From contig NZ_KQ031391.1 of assembly GCF_000966285.1 (NCBI RefSeq), forward strand, positions 5,084,430 to 5,148,429: 64,000 nt of DNA. The letters run 5' to 3'. The notes beneath the pieces were generated by a model. It did no database searches. It was not told where the DNA came from and was given only the letters and a program-made list of their open reading frames with translations. Below are positions 1-11,200 of the stretch, piece after piece (position 1 is the first letter of the stretch; every line of letters begins with the position of its first letter). The translations under genes were made by a program, and so were the position numbers. The stretch is from Pseudofrankia sp. DC12 (GTDB taxonomy: Bacteria > Actinomycetota > Actinomycetes > Frankiales > Frankiaceae).

Positions 1-289
1 CCCCGCGGGGGGGGCCCGCCACTACGCCGGGGCGCTTGACGTGGCCGACCCGCTCGTCAGCCCGCTGAACGGCTCGCTCGCCGGTCTGGCCCCGCTGACC
101 GTGCTGTGCGGCACCCACGACGTCCTGCTGACCGACAGCCGGCGCCTCGCCGCCGGCGCCGCCGAGGCTGGCGTGGCGGTCGACTACCACGAGGCGCCCG
201 GCCTCCCGCACTGCTACCCGCTGGCGCCCATCCCCGAGGCCGCCGCCGCGCGCACGGCCCTCGTCGCTGCCTGCCGCGCCGACCGCTGA
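1..289 (+). CDS. Alpha/beta hydrolase, C-terminal part (cut by window start)
   Basis: The reading frame is open from base 2 to the TGA at 287-289, so the gene begins before the window. The visible ~95 residues resemble the end of an HSL/acetyl-esterase-type alpha/beta hydrolase: a Y-A-G-x-L-D-x-x-D-P-x-x-S-P-L stretch, a strand ending C-G-T-H-D where the catalytic Asp normally sits, and a G-L-P-H-C-Y segment carrying the catalytic His. The substrate cannot be told. An internal GTG at 41 is not a likely start because homology-like sequence runs upstream of it. Confidence 0.7.
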   Translation, partial: PAGGARHYAGALDVADPLVSPLNGSLAGLAPLTVLCGTHDVLLTDSRRLAAGAAEAGVAVDYHEAPGLPHCYPLAPIPEAAAARTALVAACRADR

Positions 290-523
290 GCCGCCACGGC
301 GGCGGACCTCCCAGGTGGGCCGCTTGTATCGCCACCTGGGTTCGAGATATGAACTTATAGGTGATGATCGGGTGCGGTGCTCGAACGGTTGCCTTCAGGC
401 CGGGCGGGGTGACACGCCGGGTTTAGAACCAGGTTTCCCTGCCAAGGCCCGGTTGGGCCGACCGCCGGGTGGCTTTCGGCGAGGCCATCTTCGTCGGGCC
501 GGCCTCCACCCGTCCCGCTGACC

Positions 524-1243
524 GTGCCGAGCTCCCCGGGTCCGCGCTCGTCCAGAGCCCGGAGCCGGATCTCCGAGAAGAACCACACGCACTCGACGCT
601 GAACCCGCTGGCGTCCTACCAGAAGCGGTTCACTCTCGACCAGATCATGAACGATGTCATGATCGCCTACCCGAACACGCGGCCGATGTGCTCGGCGAAC
701 TGCGATGGCGCGGCGGCGGCCGTCCTCGTGTCCGGCGCGAAGCTGAGGACGCTCTCGCTGGAGCAGCAGCGGCGCGCGGTGAAGATCTCGGCGTCGGTCC
801 TGACGACGGACCCGTACGAGGAGGCCTGCCAGGTCCTGCCGAACATCAACACGCTGACCCGGCAGGCGGCGGCCCAGGCCTACGAGCAGGCCGGTATCGG
901 CCCGGGCGAGCTCGACCTCGTCGAGCTGCACGACTGTTTCGCCACCGCCGAGCTGGTGCACTACGACAACCTGATGCTGTGCGAGCAGGGCGGCGCGGTC
1001 GACTTCTTCAACTCGGGGGCGACCTGGCGCGACGGCAGGACGCCCGTCAACGTCTCCGGCGGCCTGGAGTCGAAGGGCCACCCGATCGCGGCCACCGGGA
1101 TCGCCAACGTCTGGGAGATCGCGACCCACCTGCGCGGCGAGGCCGGCGGCCGCCAGCTGCCGAACGCCAAGGTGGGCCTAGCCCACGTGATCGGCCTCGG
1201 GAACGCCTGCGGCGTCCACATCCTCGAGCGTGCCGCCGCCTGA
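524..1243 (+). pseudogene. Thiolase / lipid-transfer-type acyltransferase, C-terminal half only
   Basis: About 225 residues match the second half of a SCP-x-type thiolase (full length near 390 residues): S-E-K-N-H x H-S x x N-P at the front, then V-E-L-H-D-C-F, S-G-G x x S-K-G-H-P-I-A-A-T-G with the catalytic His, and N-A-C-G-V-H-I near the end. The N-terminal half with the nucleophilic Cys is missing, and the first ~16 codons are low-complexity sequence without family resemblance. No ribosome binding site is obvious. I read it as a remnant of a deleted thiolase gene. The 280 bases before it hold nothing recognisable. Confidence 0.65.
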
Positions 1244-1367
1244 CCCCACGCACCCACGGCCGGCCGGAGTGCGCCCGCCGGCCGGGCTCCGGCCCGGCCG
1301 GCAGGCCCGGGACCTTCCGGAGGCCCGGCCAGGCGGCGCCTGCGGGCCGGCTCGTCGACAGATGTCA

Positions 1368-1397
1368 TTGACAGTCGTCAGTCGAAAATGGTACATA
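1368..1397 (+). promoter_or_regulatory. Predicted promoter of the TetR gene, near-leaderless
   Basis: A consensus TTGACA (1368-1373) is followed after 18 bases by TACATA (1392-1397). Transcription should begin about 6-8 bases downstream, which is essentially at the ATG at 1405, so the mRNA would have almost no leader. Consistent with this, no Shine-Dalgarno sequence precedes the ATG. Confidence 0.5.
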
Positions 1398-1404
1398 TCT
1401 ACCC

Positions 1405-2013
1405 ATGGTGCGGGTGCCGGAGAAGTCGCCCGGGCGTGAGGCGCAGCGGCTCGAGACGCGACAGCGCGTGTTCGATGCCGCGATAGCGGAGTTCAGGCGT
1501 TTGGGTATGGGCTACGCGGATATCGGCGCGATTGTCGCCGCCGCGGGCGTGGCGCGAAGCACGTTCTACTTCCACTTCCCGACGAAGGAACACGTCCTCG
1601 CGGCGCTGGAGCGCGGCGAGCAGGAGCAACTGGCTGCGGAGCTTGCCCAGTTCCTTGCCTCGCCTCGCCAGCTGCCGGATCTCCTGGGCGAGGTCGTCCG
1701 CCTGGTGACGGGTATCGAGCAGCGGCTCGGCGCGGTCCTCTTCCGGGATGTGCTCGCCTTCCACTTCTCCCCGACCCGTCCCCGCGACAGCGAGTGGACG
1801 TCGTATCCGATAGTGGTGCTCATGGTCGAGGCGCTCGAACGGGCGCGCGACCGCGGTGAGATCCACCCCGAGGCTGACCTGAGGCACAGCGCGTTCTTCT
1901 TCCTGCTCGGCCTGTACGCCATCCTGGCCGCTGTGCAGGGGCCTACGTCCGACCGCGCCACGATACTCGCCAACTTTGCCGCGACCGTGCTCCGCGGACT
2001 GGAGCCACGATGA
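1405..2013 (+). CDS. TetR-family transcriptional regulator
   Basis: A 202-residue protein with an N-terminal TetR DNA-binding domain (about residues 18-65): T-R-Q-R-V-F-D-A-A, then G-V-A-R-S-T-F-Y-F-H-F-P-T-K-E at the recognition helix. The rest is the variable ligand-binding domain, so the effector is unknown. The ATG at 1405 sits right behind a good promoter. Its neighbours are a thiolase remnant and, after a 1 kb gap, a secreted sterol-oxidase-type enzyme, so a lipid or sterol ligand is possible but not shown. Confidence 0.85.
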   Translation: MVRVPEKSPGREAQRLETRQRVFDAAIAEFRRLGMGYADIGAIVAAAGVARSTFYFHFPTKEHVLAALERGEQEQLAAELAQFLASPRQLPDLLGEVVRLVTGIEQRLGAVLFRDVLAFHFSPTRPRDSEWTSYPIVVLMVEALERARDRGEIHPEADLRHSAFFFLLGLYAILAAVQGPTSDRATILANFAATVLRGLEPR

Positions 2014-2183
2014 TTCAGACTTCACGGTGGCCGGCGTTGCCGTTGTCTCTCCGCCTGTCCTCGCTGCGCTCCTCCGGACCGATAAAGATGCTGCGTCCCA
2101 AGCGGCGCGGCCAACATGCACCCGATCATCTGGATGGGGCCCGCGGCAGAATGCGCGGCCGCCATCCATTTTTTGTTTCGGCC

Positions 2184-2215
2184 GTGCTACGGCGCGCCGC
2201 GGCGCGCCGTAGCAC
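2184..2215. repeat. Perfect 32-bp palindrome
   Basis: Bases 2184-2199 and 2200-2215 are exact reverse complements with no loop (arm begins GTGCTACGGCGCGCCG). It lies 170 bases after the tetR stop. There is no T-run on the 3' side of either strand, so a standard intrinsic terminator is not supported. It could be a rho-independent hairpin without U-tract, a cruciform, or a protein-binding site. Confidence 0.8.
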
Positions 2216-3300
2216 ACCGCGCAGCCTCCCGCCCGCGGAGCGGGGCCGCCGTCTGTCGCGTCCTGACGGGCCCCGGGGGCCCGCGCCGGGAATCGCGGCG
2301 GCGCCGCCCGGGCCCAGCCGGGCCGCCGCTGGCCTGGGCCGCCAGCCGCGCAACACCGCGGGGTCTCCGCGATATCCGCTGGCTCCGCGCCTGCCTGTTC
2401 TCAGATCCGCGGCGCGATCTCCTGTAGAACGCCGGCCGCCGGCCCGCTTGCGCACGCGCGGCCGCGCGCCCCCGGCGCCGCCGCACTGTTCGATGTTCAT
2501 CAGAACCCTCTCCGGCCGCCGGGCTTGCCCGGGCCCGATCGCCGCACCGAGCCGTCACCGCTGGACGGCACCACGATTTCGTGCCGCCGCGGCACCAGGC
2601 CGCACCGATGGATTCTTCTTCTCGCCGGACGTGGAGCCCGCGGACGATGCGAACCCTCCGTAGGAGGGCGTAACCCAGAACGTGGCACCCAGGGCCCGTC
2701 GACCCGCAGCACGTCGCTGTTGTCCTGGCGCGCGGCCCGACCCAATACGACCCGATATAGCGAGGTCCAGTCCGGCCGCCGCGCCGGCGCAATCCCGAGC
2801 AGCGACCCCCGCGGATCGCGCCTGTGCGCCGCGCCATGACGGCGCGGTTACCGTGAATATGTAGCGACGTTCCCGCAACACCAGGAAGACCGGAAACCAA
2901 GTACGGAACGGTCCTCTGCCTGAAGGCCCTCGCGACAGAAATACGGCCGGCCTGCCTGCGTCTCCGGCGCCGCCGGCGTGAATTGGCATGCCCTGCTCGG
3001 GCCAGGAAAAGACGTGGCCGCTCGTCCCTTCCGCGACGTGCGGCGCTTAGTTCTGCCCTGGTCTGGCCCAGGGAACAAGACTTGTATTCGTGTATTGACA
3101 GCGAGCCGTTCGGCCGTCACGCTCGGAATGTCTCCAGGCCGGCTCCGTGACGTCGTCGCGGGCCGCGCGGTGCCCGGTTGAACAGTGGGCTGCGGGCTGC
3201 GGGCTGCCCAATCAAGCGCGAAAGCGGGAGAACGCCGCTGCCTGATATGCCGCCTACCCGTTTCCAGCCGGCGGCGCACACCTCGACGATTGGAGCAGCC
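2216..3300. other. About 1.1 kb without a recognisable gene
   Basis: Open frames on both strands here are Arg/Pro/Gly-rich and mutually overlapping, without family motifs or good ribosome binding sites. The base composition is a little less GC-rich towards 2850-3250 than in the flanking genes. I see no RNA gene or repeat beyond the preceding palindrome. It may be a decayed region. Confidence 0.5.
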
Positions 3301-4965
3301 ATGTCCGACAGCGCTTCCTCCGGTGAGACTTCCAGTGGCGGAGAAGAATCCAGCGGCCCTCGTTTAGGACCCAGCCCGCAGGTCACCAGGCGGGCCCTGT
3401 TCGGCGCGGCGGCAGCCGGCGTCGTCGCGGCGGGCCTGGGCGCCTCGGGACTGGGTGCCTCGCCCGCGCAGGCGGCGACGGCGTCGGCCGGGTCGGCGGC
3501 GGTGACCGAGGTGCGGGCACGGGCGGTCGTCGTCGGCTCCGGGTTCGGCGGCGGTGTCACCGCGCTGCGGCTGGCCCAGGCCGGTGTGCCGACTCTTCTC
3601 CTGGAACGCGGCCTTCGCTGGCCCACCGGGCCCAACGCGACGACCTTCCCGCGGATCACCCAGGGCCTCGACTACCGGGCCTTATGGCTGCCCCCGGCCG
3701 GGGCCGTCCCCTGGGCGCCGTACACGGGTCTGCTCGAGACGCTGCAGGGCAACGGCATGACCGTCAACGTCGGAGCGGCGGTCGGCGGCGGATCGCTCAT
3801 GTACCACGGCATGACCCTGCAGCCCAGCCTCGTCAATTTCGCGCTGTCGCTGCCCCTGATGGCGGGCTTCTACCCGGAGCTGAACCAGTGGGCCTACCCG
3901 AGGGTCGCCTCGATGCTCGGCATCTCCACGATCCCGGACGACGTCCTGAACTCGGATCCCTACCGCTCGTCCCGGTTGTTCCTGAACACGGCGCCGAAGG
4001 CGGGACTGCAGACGTTCCGCGTACCGCTGCCAATCGACTGGTCGTTCGTCCGTGGCGAACTGAACGGCCAGTACGCCCCCACCTACACCACCAGCGATAT
4101 CGGGTTCGGCGTCAACAACGGCGGCAAGCACTCGATCGACGTCACCTACCTGGCGGCGGCGGAGGCCACCGGAAAGGTACAGGTCCAGACGCTGCACGTC
4201 GTCCGTGACATCGCGCTGGACCCGAAGCAGCGCTGGGTGCTTTCCGTCGACCGTATCGATACGGCTGGAGTGGTCCAGGAGAAGAAGTCGATCGTCGCGG
4301 ACGCGGTATTCCTCAATGCCGGGTCGGCCGGCACGACGCGTCTGCTGGTGAAGGCGAAGGCCAAGGGCCTCGTGCCCAACCTGCCCAGTGGCGTCGGCAC
4401 CCAGTGGGGCAACAACGGTGACCAGATCTACGCCTGGACCCAGATGAACGATGACCCCGGGGCCCGGCAGGGCGGGCCGGCCTGCGTCGGCGGCCGTCCC
4501 GCCGTCAGCGCGATCCCGTACACCATCATCCACTCCGGATCGCCGATCCAGACGCCGGGCGTCCGGGAGATGCTCCTGGTGGGCTTCGGGATCGAGCAGC
4601 CCACCGGCACCTGGGCCTACGACGCGAACAAGGACGACGCGACGCTGACCTGGCGGTCGTCGGGAGACGCCGCCCTCCAGCAGCTCATCGCCAACCAGAT
4701 GAAGGCCATCGCGCAGGCCGGCGGCGGGCAGGTGACCGACACCGACTCACCCGCACCGTCGACCTGGCACCCGTTGGGCGGAGTACCCATGGGCACGGCG
4801 GTCGACCTGTACGGGCGCGTTCTCGGCCACCGCGGCCTGTACGTGCTGGACGGCTCGCGGATTCCGGGGTCGACCGGGGCCTGCAACCCGTCGATGACGA
4901 TCGCCGCCCTGGCGGAGCACAGCATCGCCACGATCGTCCGCCAGGACCTGGGGCCGGTCTTCTAG
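3301..4965 (+). CDS. Secreted GMC oxidoreductase, cholesterol-oxidase type
   Basis: A 554-residue FAD enzyme. An N-terminal Tat-type signal has paired Arg (T-R-R-A-L-F-G) and an Ala/Gly-rich hydrophobic stretch ending near A-Q-A-A. The FAD-binding loop G-S-G-F-G-G-G is at about residues 79-85. The C-terminal GMC region has H-P-L-G-G with His490 and G-A-C-N-P-S-M-T with Asn529, corresponding to the His/Asn pair of Streptomyces-type cholesterol oxidase. That family oxidises a 3-beta-hydroxysterol with O2, giving H2O2. The ATG at 3301 is chosen because GGAG lies 7 bases upstream; a longer frame to 3178 lacks this. Sterol as the substrate is inferred from family only. Confidence 0.85.
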   Translation: MSDSASSGETSSGGEESSGPRLGPSPQVTRRALFGAAAAGVVAAGLGASGLGASPAQAATASAGSAAVTEVRARAVVVGSGFGGGVTALRLAQAGVPTLLLERGLRWPTGPNATTFPRITQGLDYRALWLPPAGAVPWAPYTGLLETLQGNGMTVNVGAAVGGGSLMYHGMTLQPSLVNFALSLPLMAGFYPELNQWAYPRVASMLGISTIPDDVLNSDPYRSSRLFLNTAPKAGLQTFRVPLPIDWSFVRGELNGQYAPTYTTSDIGFGVNNGGKHSIDVTYLAAAEATGKVQVQTLHVVRDIALDPKQRWVLSVDRIDTAGVVQEKKSIVADAVFLNAGSAGTTRLLVKAKAKGLVPNLPSGVGTQWGNNGDQIYAWTQMNDDPGARQGGPACVGGRPAVSAIPYTIIHSGSPIQTPGVREMLLVGFGIEQPTGTWAYDANKDDATLTWRSSGDAALQQLIANQMKAIAQAGGGQVTDTDSPAPSTWHPLGGVPMGTAVDLYGRVLGHRGLYVLDGSRIPGSTGACNPSMTIAALAEHSIATIVRQDLGPVF

Positions 4966-5269
4966 ACCGACGCAGGACCGCCTTCGCGGCGACGAAGGGG
5001 CGGATCGCCGGCCGCCGAGCCCGGCGCAGTACCGGCACTGAGCGCTTCGATCGCGTGGACATCGTCCCGCTCGGTCGGGACGTGATCCACGCCGTGCACG
5101 GCGCCCGACGGGGCCGGCAGGCGCGGCCACGGCAACGAAGCCGTCGGCCGCGTTCTGCCCCCCCGCGGCGCCGATTGAGTGACCGTCCCGGCGACCGGGG
5201 CCGTCGCCTTGCCACGGATGGTCGCCCACCCCTGGGCTGACCGGCCCACAACACGTACGGGAGTGACGG
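4966..5269. other. Intergenic stretch before the synthase operon
   Basis: About 300 bases between two same-strand genes. I find no convincing promoter, terminator or small ORF. The only usable signal is GGGAG at 5258-5262, ahead of the GTG start of the first synthase. Confidence 0.5.
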
Positions 5270-8200
5270 GTGGAAGACAGTACCGCGTTCGTCGGCACCG
5301 GCCAGGCGGCCCAGGTGCCGAGCGAGAGCGCGCCGCGGGACCGGATCATCGCCGTGAGCCCGTTCGGCCGGCCGGACGCGAGGCTCGTCGCGGCAGCGTG
5401 CGCGGCCGGCGCGATGGGCGTGCTGGACCTCGGCCTCGACCCCGCCGAGGCCGCCGACGCGCTGCCGCTGACAGCACGGCTGAGCGCCTGCGCGTTCGGC
5501 GTGCGGATCACCGATCCGGGTGTCGTCGATCCCCAGGTGACCGCGCGGTGCCGCGAACGGATCGACACGGTCGTCCTTCCGGCCGCGCTGTTCGCCGACG
5601 CCTCGGCCGGGAGCGCGCTCGAGGTGCTGCTCACGACGTTGCACGGTGCCCGCGTCCTCGCCGAGGTGACGAGCGTGGCCGAGGCGGAGGCGGCCATCGT
5701 GGCCGGAGCGGACGGCGTGCTCGTACGCGGGAACGAGGGCGGCGGGCGGGTGAGCGAGCTCAGCTCGTTCGTCCTGCTGCAGCAGGTGCTGGGCGCGCCC
5801 GGCTGGCGAGGCGCTGACGGACAGGTCCGTCCCGTCTGGTGCTGGGGCGGGATAGGCGTACGTACGGCGGTGGCCGCCGTCGTCGGCGGAGCGGCCGGGG
5901 TGGTCCTGGACACCCAGCTTGGGCTCCTGCGTGAGGCGACTGCTCTCGGGCCGCTCCCCGGCGCGCTGCGCCGGCTCGACGGCACCGAGACGGTGGTGGC
6001 GGCCGGGTATCGGGTCTACCAGCCGCCGGCCGGCAGGCGGGCCGACGGCGACGCCGAGGACTGGCCGCCGGACACAGTCCGCGCGAGAGCCGGCCACGAC
6101 GGTCACGACCGCCAGCTCCTGCCCGTGGGCCAGGACGCCTTCCTGGCCCGGGAGTTCGCCTCCCGGTACGGCACCGTCGCCCGCGCGCTGCGCGCGATCC
6201 GCGGCGCTCTCGACGCGTCGGCCCAGCCGGAGTCGGTCACGGCCGCGGACACCATGCTCTCGGCGCGTTCGCCGCTGTGCGCCGCCTGGGGGACGGCCCG
6301 GCCTGTCGCGCAGGGGCCGATGACCCGGGTGAGCGACCGGCCCGCCTTCGCCCGCCGTGTCGCCGAGGACGGGGCGCTGCCGTTCCTCGCGCTCGCGCTG
6401 GCGGACCGGGAGCAGTCGCGCCGGCTGCTGGCCGAGACCCGGGACCTGCTCGGCGAACGCCCGTGGGGAGTCGGCCTGCTCGGGTTCGCTCCCGAGGACC
6501 TGCGCGCCGCCCAGCTGGACGTGGTGCGTGAGGTCCGGCCGTCCCGGGTCATCATCGCCGGCGGCCGGCCCTCGCAGGCGGCCGAGCTGGACGCCGACGG
6601 CATCCCGACCCTGCTGCACGTCCCGTCGCCGGCCCTGCTCCGGCAGTACCTGGACGCGGGCTGTCGGCGCTTCGTTTTCGAGGGCTCCGAGTGCGGTGGC
6701 CACGTCGGCCCCCGCGCGAGCTTCCCGTTGTGGGAGGCGCAGATCGCGGTGCTGCTCGAACACCTCGACGCCGTAAGTTCCGCGCCGCCGGCCGCGCCGT
6801 CAGGCTCGGCGCGGGGAACCGAGCCGAGCGCGGGCGTCGAGGTGCTGTTCGCCGGCGGCGTGCACGACGCCCGTTCGGCGGCGATGGTGGCGGCGATGGC
6901 GAGCCCGCTGGCCGCACGGGGCGCCGGCGTCGGCCTGCTGATGGGGACCGCCTACCTCTTCACCGAGGAGGCCGTGAAACTCGGCGCGATCCAGGACGAG
7001 TTCCAGCGGCAGGCGCTGGGCGCCACCGGCACGGCACTGCTGCGGACCGGCCCCGGCCATGTCACCCGCTGCGTCACGAGCCCGTTCGTCGACCGGTTCC
7101 ACGCGGCGCGCGACGACCTGCGCGCCCAGGGCGTGCCCGACCGGCAGGTCTGGGAGCGCCTGGAACAGCTCAACATCGGCCGGCTGCGAGTCGCCAGCAA
7201 AGGAGTGGAGCGGCGCGGTGAGGCGTTGCTCCCCGTCGACCGTGAGCGGCAGCGCGACGAGGGCCTGTTCATGGCCGGGCAGGTCGCCGTGCTGCGGTCC
7301 GCGACGACGACGCTGCGGGAGCTGCACGACAGCGTGACCGAAGGTGCGCGCCGGTTCCTGCGCGAACAGTCCGGCGCTTCCCGGCAGACCCGTGACCCCG
7401 CGGGCGCGCCGGTGAGAGCCGAGGCCGCGCCGCTGGACGTGGCCGTCATCGGCATGGCCTGTGTGCTGCCCGGCGCGCCCGACCTGGCGGCCTTCTGGTC
7501 CAACGTGGTTTCCGGCAAGGACGCGATCTCGCTGGTGCCCGCGGACCGGTGGGACCCCGAGATCTACTTCGAGGCCGACGGCGGCGCCGGTCCGAGCGGT
7601 GACCGGACCCCTTCGAAGTGGGGCGGATTCCTGCCCAGGATCTCCTTCGACCCGCTTCGCTATGGCATTCCGCCGGCGGCGCTGGCGAGCATCGAGCCGG
7701 TCCAGGCCCTCGCGCTCGAGACGGCGCGCCGGGCCCTGGAGGATGCCCGGCTCGACTCCGGCGACGTCGACCACGGGCGGACCGGCGTCGTCTTCGGCAC
7801 CGAGACGAACAGCGACCTGTCGGCCGCCCTCACGTTGCGGGCCGTGCTGCCGTCGTACTACGGCGAGGTGCCGCCGGAGCTGGACGGCGTGCTTCCCCGT
7901 GTCACGCCGGAGACCTTCACCGGAATCCTCAGCAACATCATCGCCAGCCGTGTCTCCAACCGGCTCGACCTGGGCGGTCCCGCCTACGTCGTGGACGCCG
8001 CGTGCGCGTCGTCGCTCACCGCCCTGGACGCGGCCTGCAAGGAACTGCGGTCCGGCGGCGCCGACCTCATGATCTGCGGCGGCGCCGACCTGCACAACGG
8101 CGTCTTCGACTACCTGATGTTCTCCTCGGTTGGTGCCCTCTCGCCAACGGGCCGAGCCCGGCCTTTCGCCGCGGGAGCGGACGGCACGACCCTCGGCGAA

Positions 8201-11200
8201 GGTGTCGCCTGCGTCGTCCTGAAACGGCTCGCCGACGCCGAACGAGACGGCGACCGTGTCTATGCGGTGGTCAAGGCTCTTGGCTCGGCGAGCGACGGAC
8301 GTTCCCTCGGGCTGACGGCACCCCGGCCGGAGGGCCAGCAGCGCGCGCTCGAGCGCGCCTACCGCGCGGCCGGTGTCTCGGCCGCCGACGTCGGGCTTGT
8401 CGAGGCGCATGGCACCGGGACCGTCGTCGGCGACCGCACCGAGCTCGAGACCCTCACCAAGGTGTTCAGCGCGGCGGGCGCGGCGCCGGGCAGCTGCGCG
8501 CTGGGGTCCGTCAAATCCCAGATCGGCCACACGAAGACGGCGTCCGGCCTGGCTGCCCTCGTCAAGACCTCGCTGGCGCTGCATCACGGAGTCCTGCCGC
8601 CGACGCTGCACGTCGACGAGCCCAATCCGGCCTGGGAGGAGGGCGTCAGCCCCTTCGTCCTTGCGGGGACCGCGCGGCCGTGGTCCCGGTCCGCGGCCGA
8701 ACGGGTGGCCGGCGTGAGCGCCTTCGGCTTCGGTGGGGTGAACTACCACGCCGTCCTGACCGGGCACCCCAGATCGGTGGACGCCCGGCATGCCCTCGAT
8801 CAGTGGCCCGCCGAGCTGCTGGTCTTCCGAGGCGCCGACCGCGCGGCCGCACTCGATCCCGTCAACGAGATGCGCGAGCTGCTGAGAGCGAACGACGCGG
8901 CGGGCCGGCCATGGCCGCTGCGCGACTTCGCCGCCACCGCGGCGCGCCAGGCCCAGACGCGGCGAGGCGACGTCCAGATCGCCGTCGTCGCGCGTGGCCT
9001 CGACGACCTCGCGCGCCTCCTGGAACGGGCGGCCCTGGGGGAGCCTGACCCAGGCGCGGGGCTGTTCCTGGCCCGCGACCGGCCGTGGTCAGACGGCCTT
9101 GGGCAGGGGGCAGGCGGCAAACTGGCGTTGCTCTTCCCCGGCCAGGGCAGCCAGCACCCGGGCATGCTGGCCGAGCTGTTTGTCGCGTTCCCCGAGCTGC
9201 GCGACTATCTGCGGCTCGGGGACGCCTGGCGGGACGCCATCTTCCCCGCGCCGGCGCCCGGCGGTACGGGCGCCGGCGCCGAGAGGGCGGCACGGCGCCT
9301 GCGGGATACCCGGGTCGCGCAGCCGGCGCTCGGGATCGCCGGCCTCGGGATGCACCACCTGCTGTCCCGCCTGGGACTGGCGCCCGACATGACCGCCGGC
9401 CACAGCTACGGGGAGCTGGTCGCGCTGTGCGCCGCCCGCGCGTACGACGCCGAGACCCTGCTTGCGCTGTCCGCCGCCCGCGGCGAGGCGATCGCCGCGG
9501 CCCTGGCCGGCCAGGGCGGCGCCGAGCAGACGGACCAGGGCGCCATGGCGGCCGTCCGGGCGCCCGTCTCGGCCGTGACCTCGGTGCTGGCTTCCGCCTC
9601 CCTCGCCGGGCAGGTGGTCGTCGCGAACCACAACGCCCCGGACCAGGTCGTGATCTCCGGTCCTACGGCGGCGGTCGAGGCGGCCATCGGGCTACTGCGG
9701 GCCGCTGGGCACAACGCGCTGCGGCTGCCCGTCGCCGGTGCCTTCCACAGCCCCCTGGTCGCCGGCGCTGCCGACCTGTTCGCCCGCGCACTCGCCGAGG
9801 CCCGCCTGGCGGATCCCAGGCTGCCGGTCTGGGCGAACCGCGGCGCCAGCCGCTACCCGGCGACGGCCGGCGGCGCCGCCGGCGACGCCGTCCGGGCCGA
9901 GCTCACGGCGCAGATAGCGGCGCCCGTGCGGTTCGCCGACCAGATCGAGGCGATGTACGGCGACGGGGCCCGCGTGTTCGTCGAGGCTGGCCCCAGCCGG
10001 GTGCTCACCGGTCTGGTCCGCTCGATCCTCGGCAGCCGGCCGCACCTGGCGGTCGCCTGCGACGGGCGCCGGGGCGGTCTGACCGGGTTCCTCGACGCCG
10101 TCGCCGAGCTCGCGGCCGCGGGCGTCGGGCTGCAGACCGACTGGCTGGTCAACGGCCGGCAGGCCGTGGACCGGACCGGCTCGGCCCCGCCCGCCCCGCC
10201 CAGGTGGAGCGTCGACGGGCGCAGCATCTGCTTGGCCGACGGGCAGCCGCTGCCCGGCGGCCTGCTGCCGGCACGCAGAGTGGACCACGCTGCCTCCCCG
10301 GCCGCCGTCGCTGCCTTCGCGGGACAGCCGCCTCCCGGAGCCGCGCTGACGGCCGTTTCCGGCGACGCCGCGACGCGGGACGCGCTGGTCGGCCAGTTCC
10401 TGCGGACCTCACGGGACAACCTGGCCGCGCAGCGCGACGTACTGCTTGCCTACCTCGGCGGTCCACCGGTGCCGGTGCCGGGGGCACCGGCACTCGCGAG
10501 CGCGGTCTCCTTGGCGGCCGCGCCCACCGAGACGGCTGGCATCCCCGCCCTGACGGCCGACACCTTCGAGGCGGTTCCCGTCACGCCCGGCCATGCGCGC
10601 AAGATCCCCTCCAGGGCGGCCGAGCCCGCCGCGACCGTGCCCGGGGCGGGCGTGGACGTGACGGCGGCCGTGATCGGGCTCATCGCCGAGGACACGGGCT
10701 ACCCGACCGAGATGATCGAAATGGACCTCGACCTGGAGACCGATCTGTCGGTCAACTCGCTCAAGCGCACCGAGCTCGCTGGCCGCCTCGCCGAGCGCTT
10801 CGCCATTGCCCGCGGCGAAGCCGACCAGCTCAGCCGGCTGCGGACCGTCCGCGGGATCGCGCGCTGGCTCACCGAGCACAGCGCCATCGCGGACGCGGCG
10901 CGCCCGGGCGGCGTGCCCGGCCCGCTCGCCGAGCCGGCGGGCGCCACTGCCACTGCCACTGCCACTGCCGCGGACCGCCAGCGCGGCCGCGACCCGATGC
11001 GGCTGGTCTCGTCCTGGCAGCCCGCCCCAGCGCCCCCCGTCCCGGCCGACCTGACGGGCACGGCCTGGGTGGTCTTCGGCCGGGCACCCGACGTGCGCGC
11101 GGCCGAGGCCGTCGTGCGCCGGCTCACCGAGCTCGGCGCCGACGTACAGACCAGGACGACGGAGGACCTGGCCGACGCCGGCCCGGTGGCCGTCGACGGC

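Noticed and set aside
3178-3300. Longer N-terminus for the GMC oxidase (start 3178)
   Set aside because: The ATG at 3301 has GGAG in front and is followed by a normal Tat signal; the extra 41 residues have no signal-like or conserved sequence.
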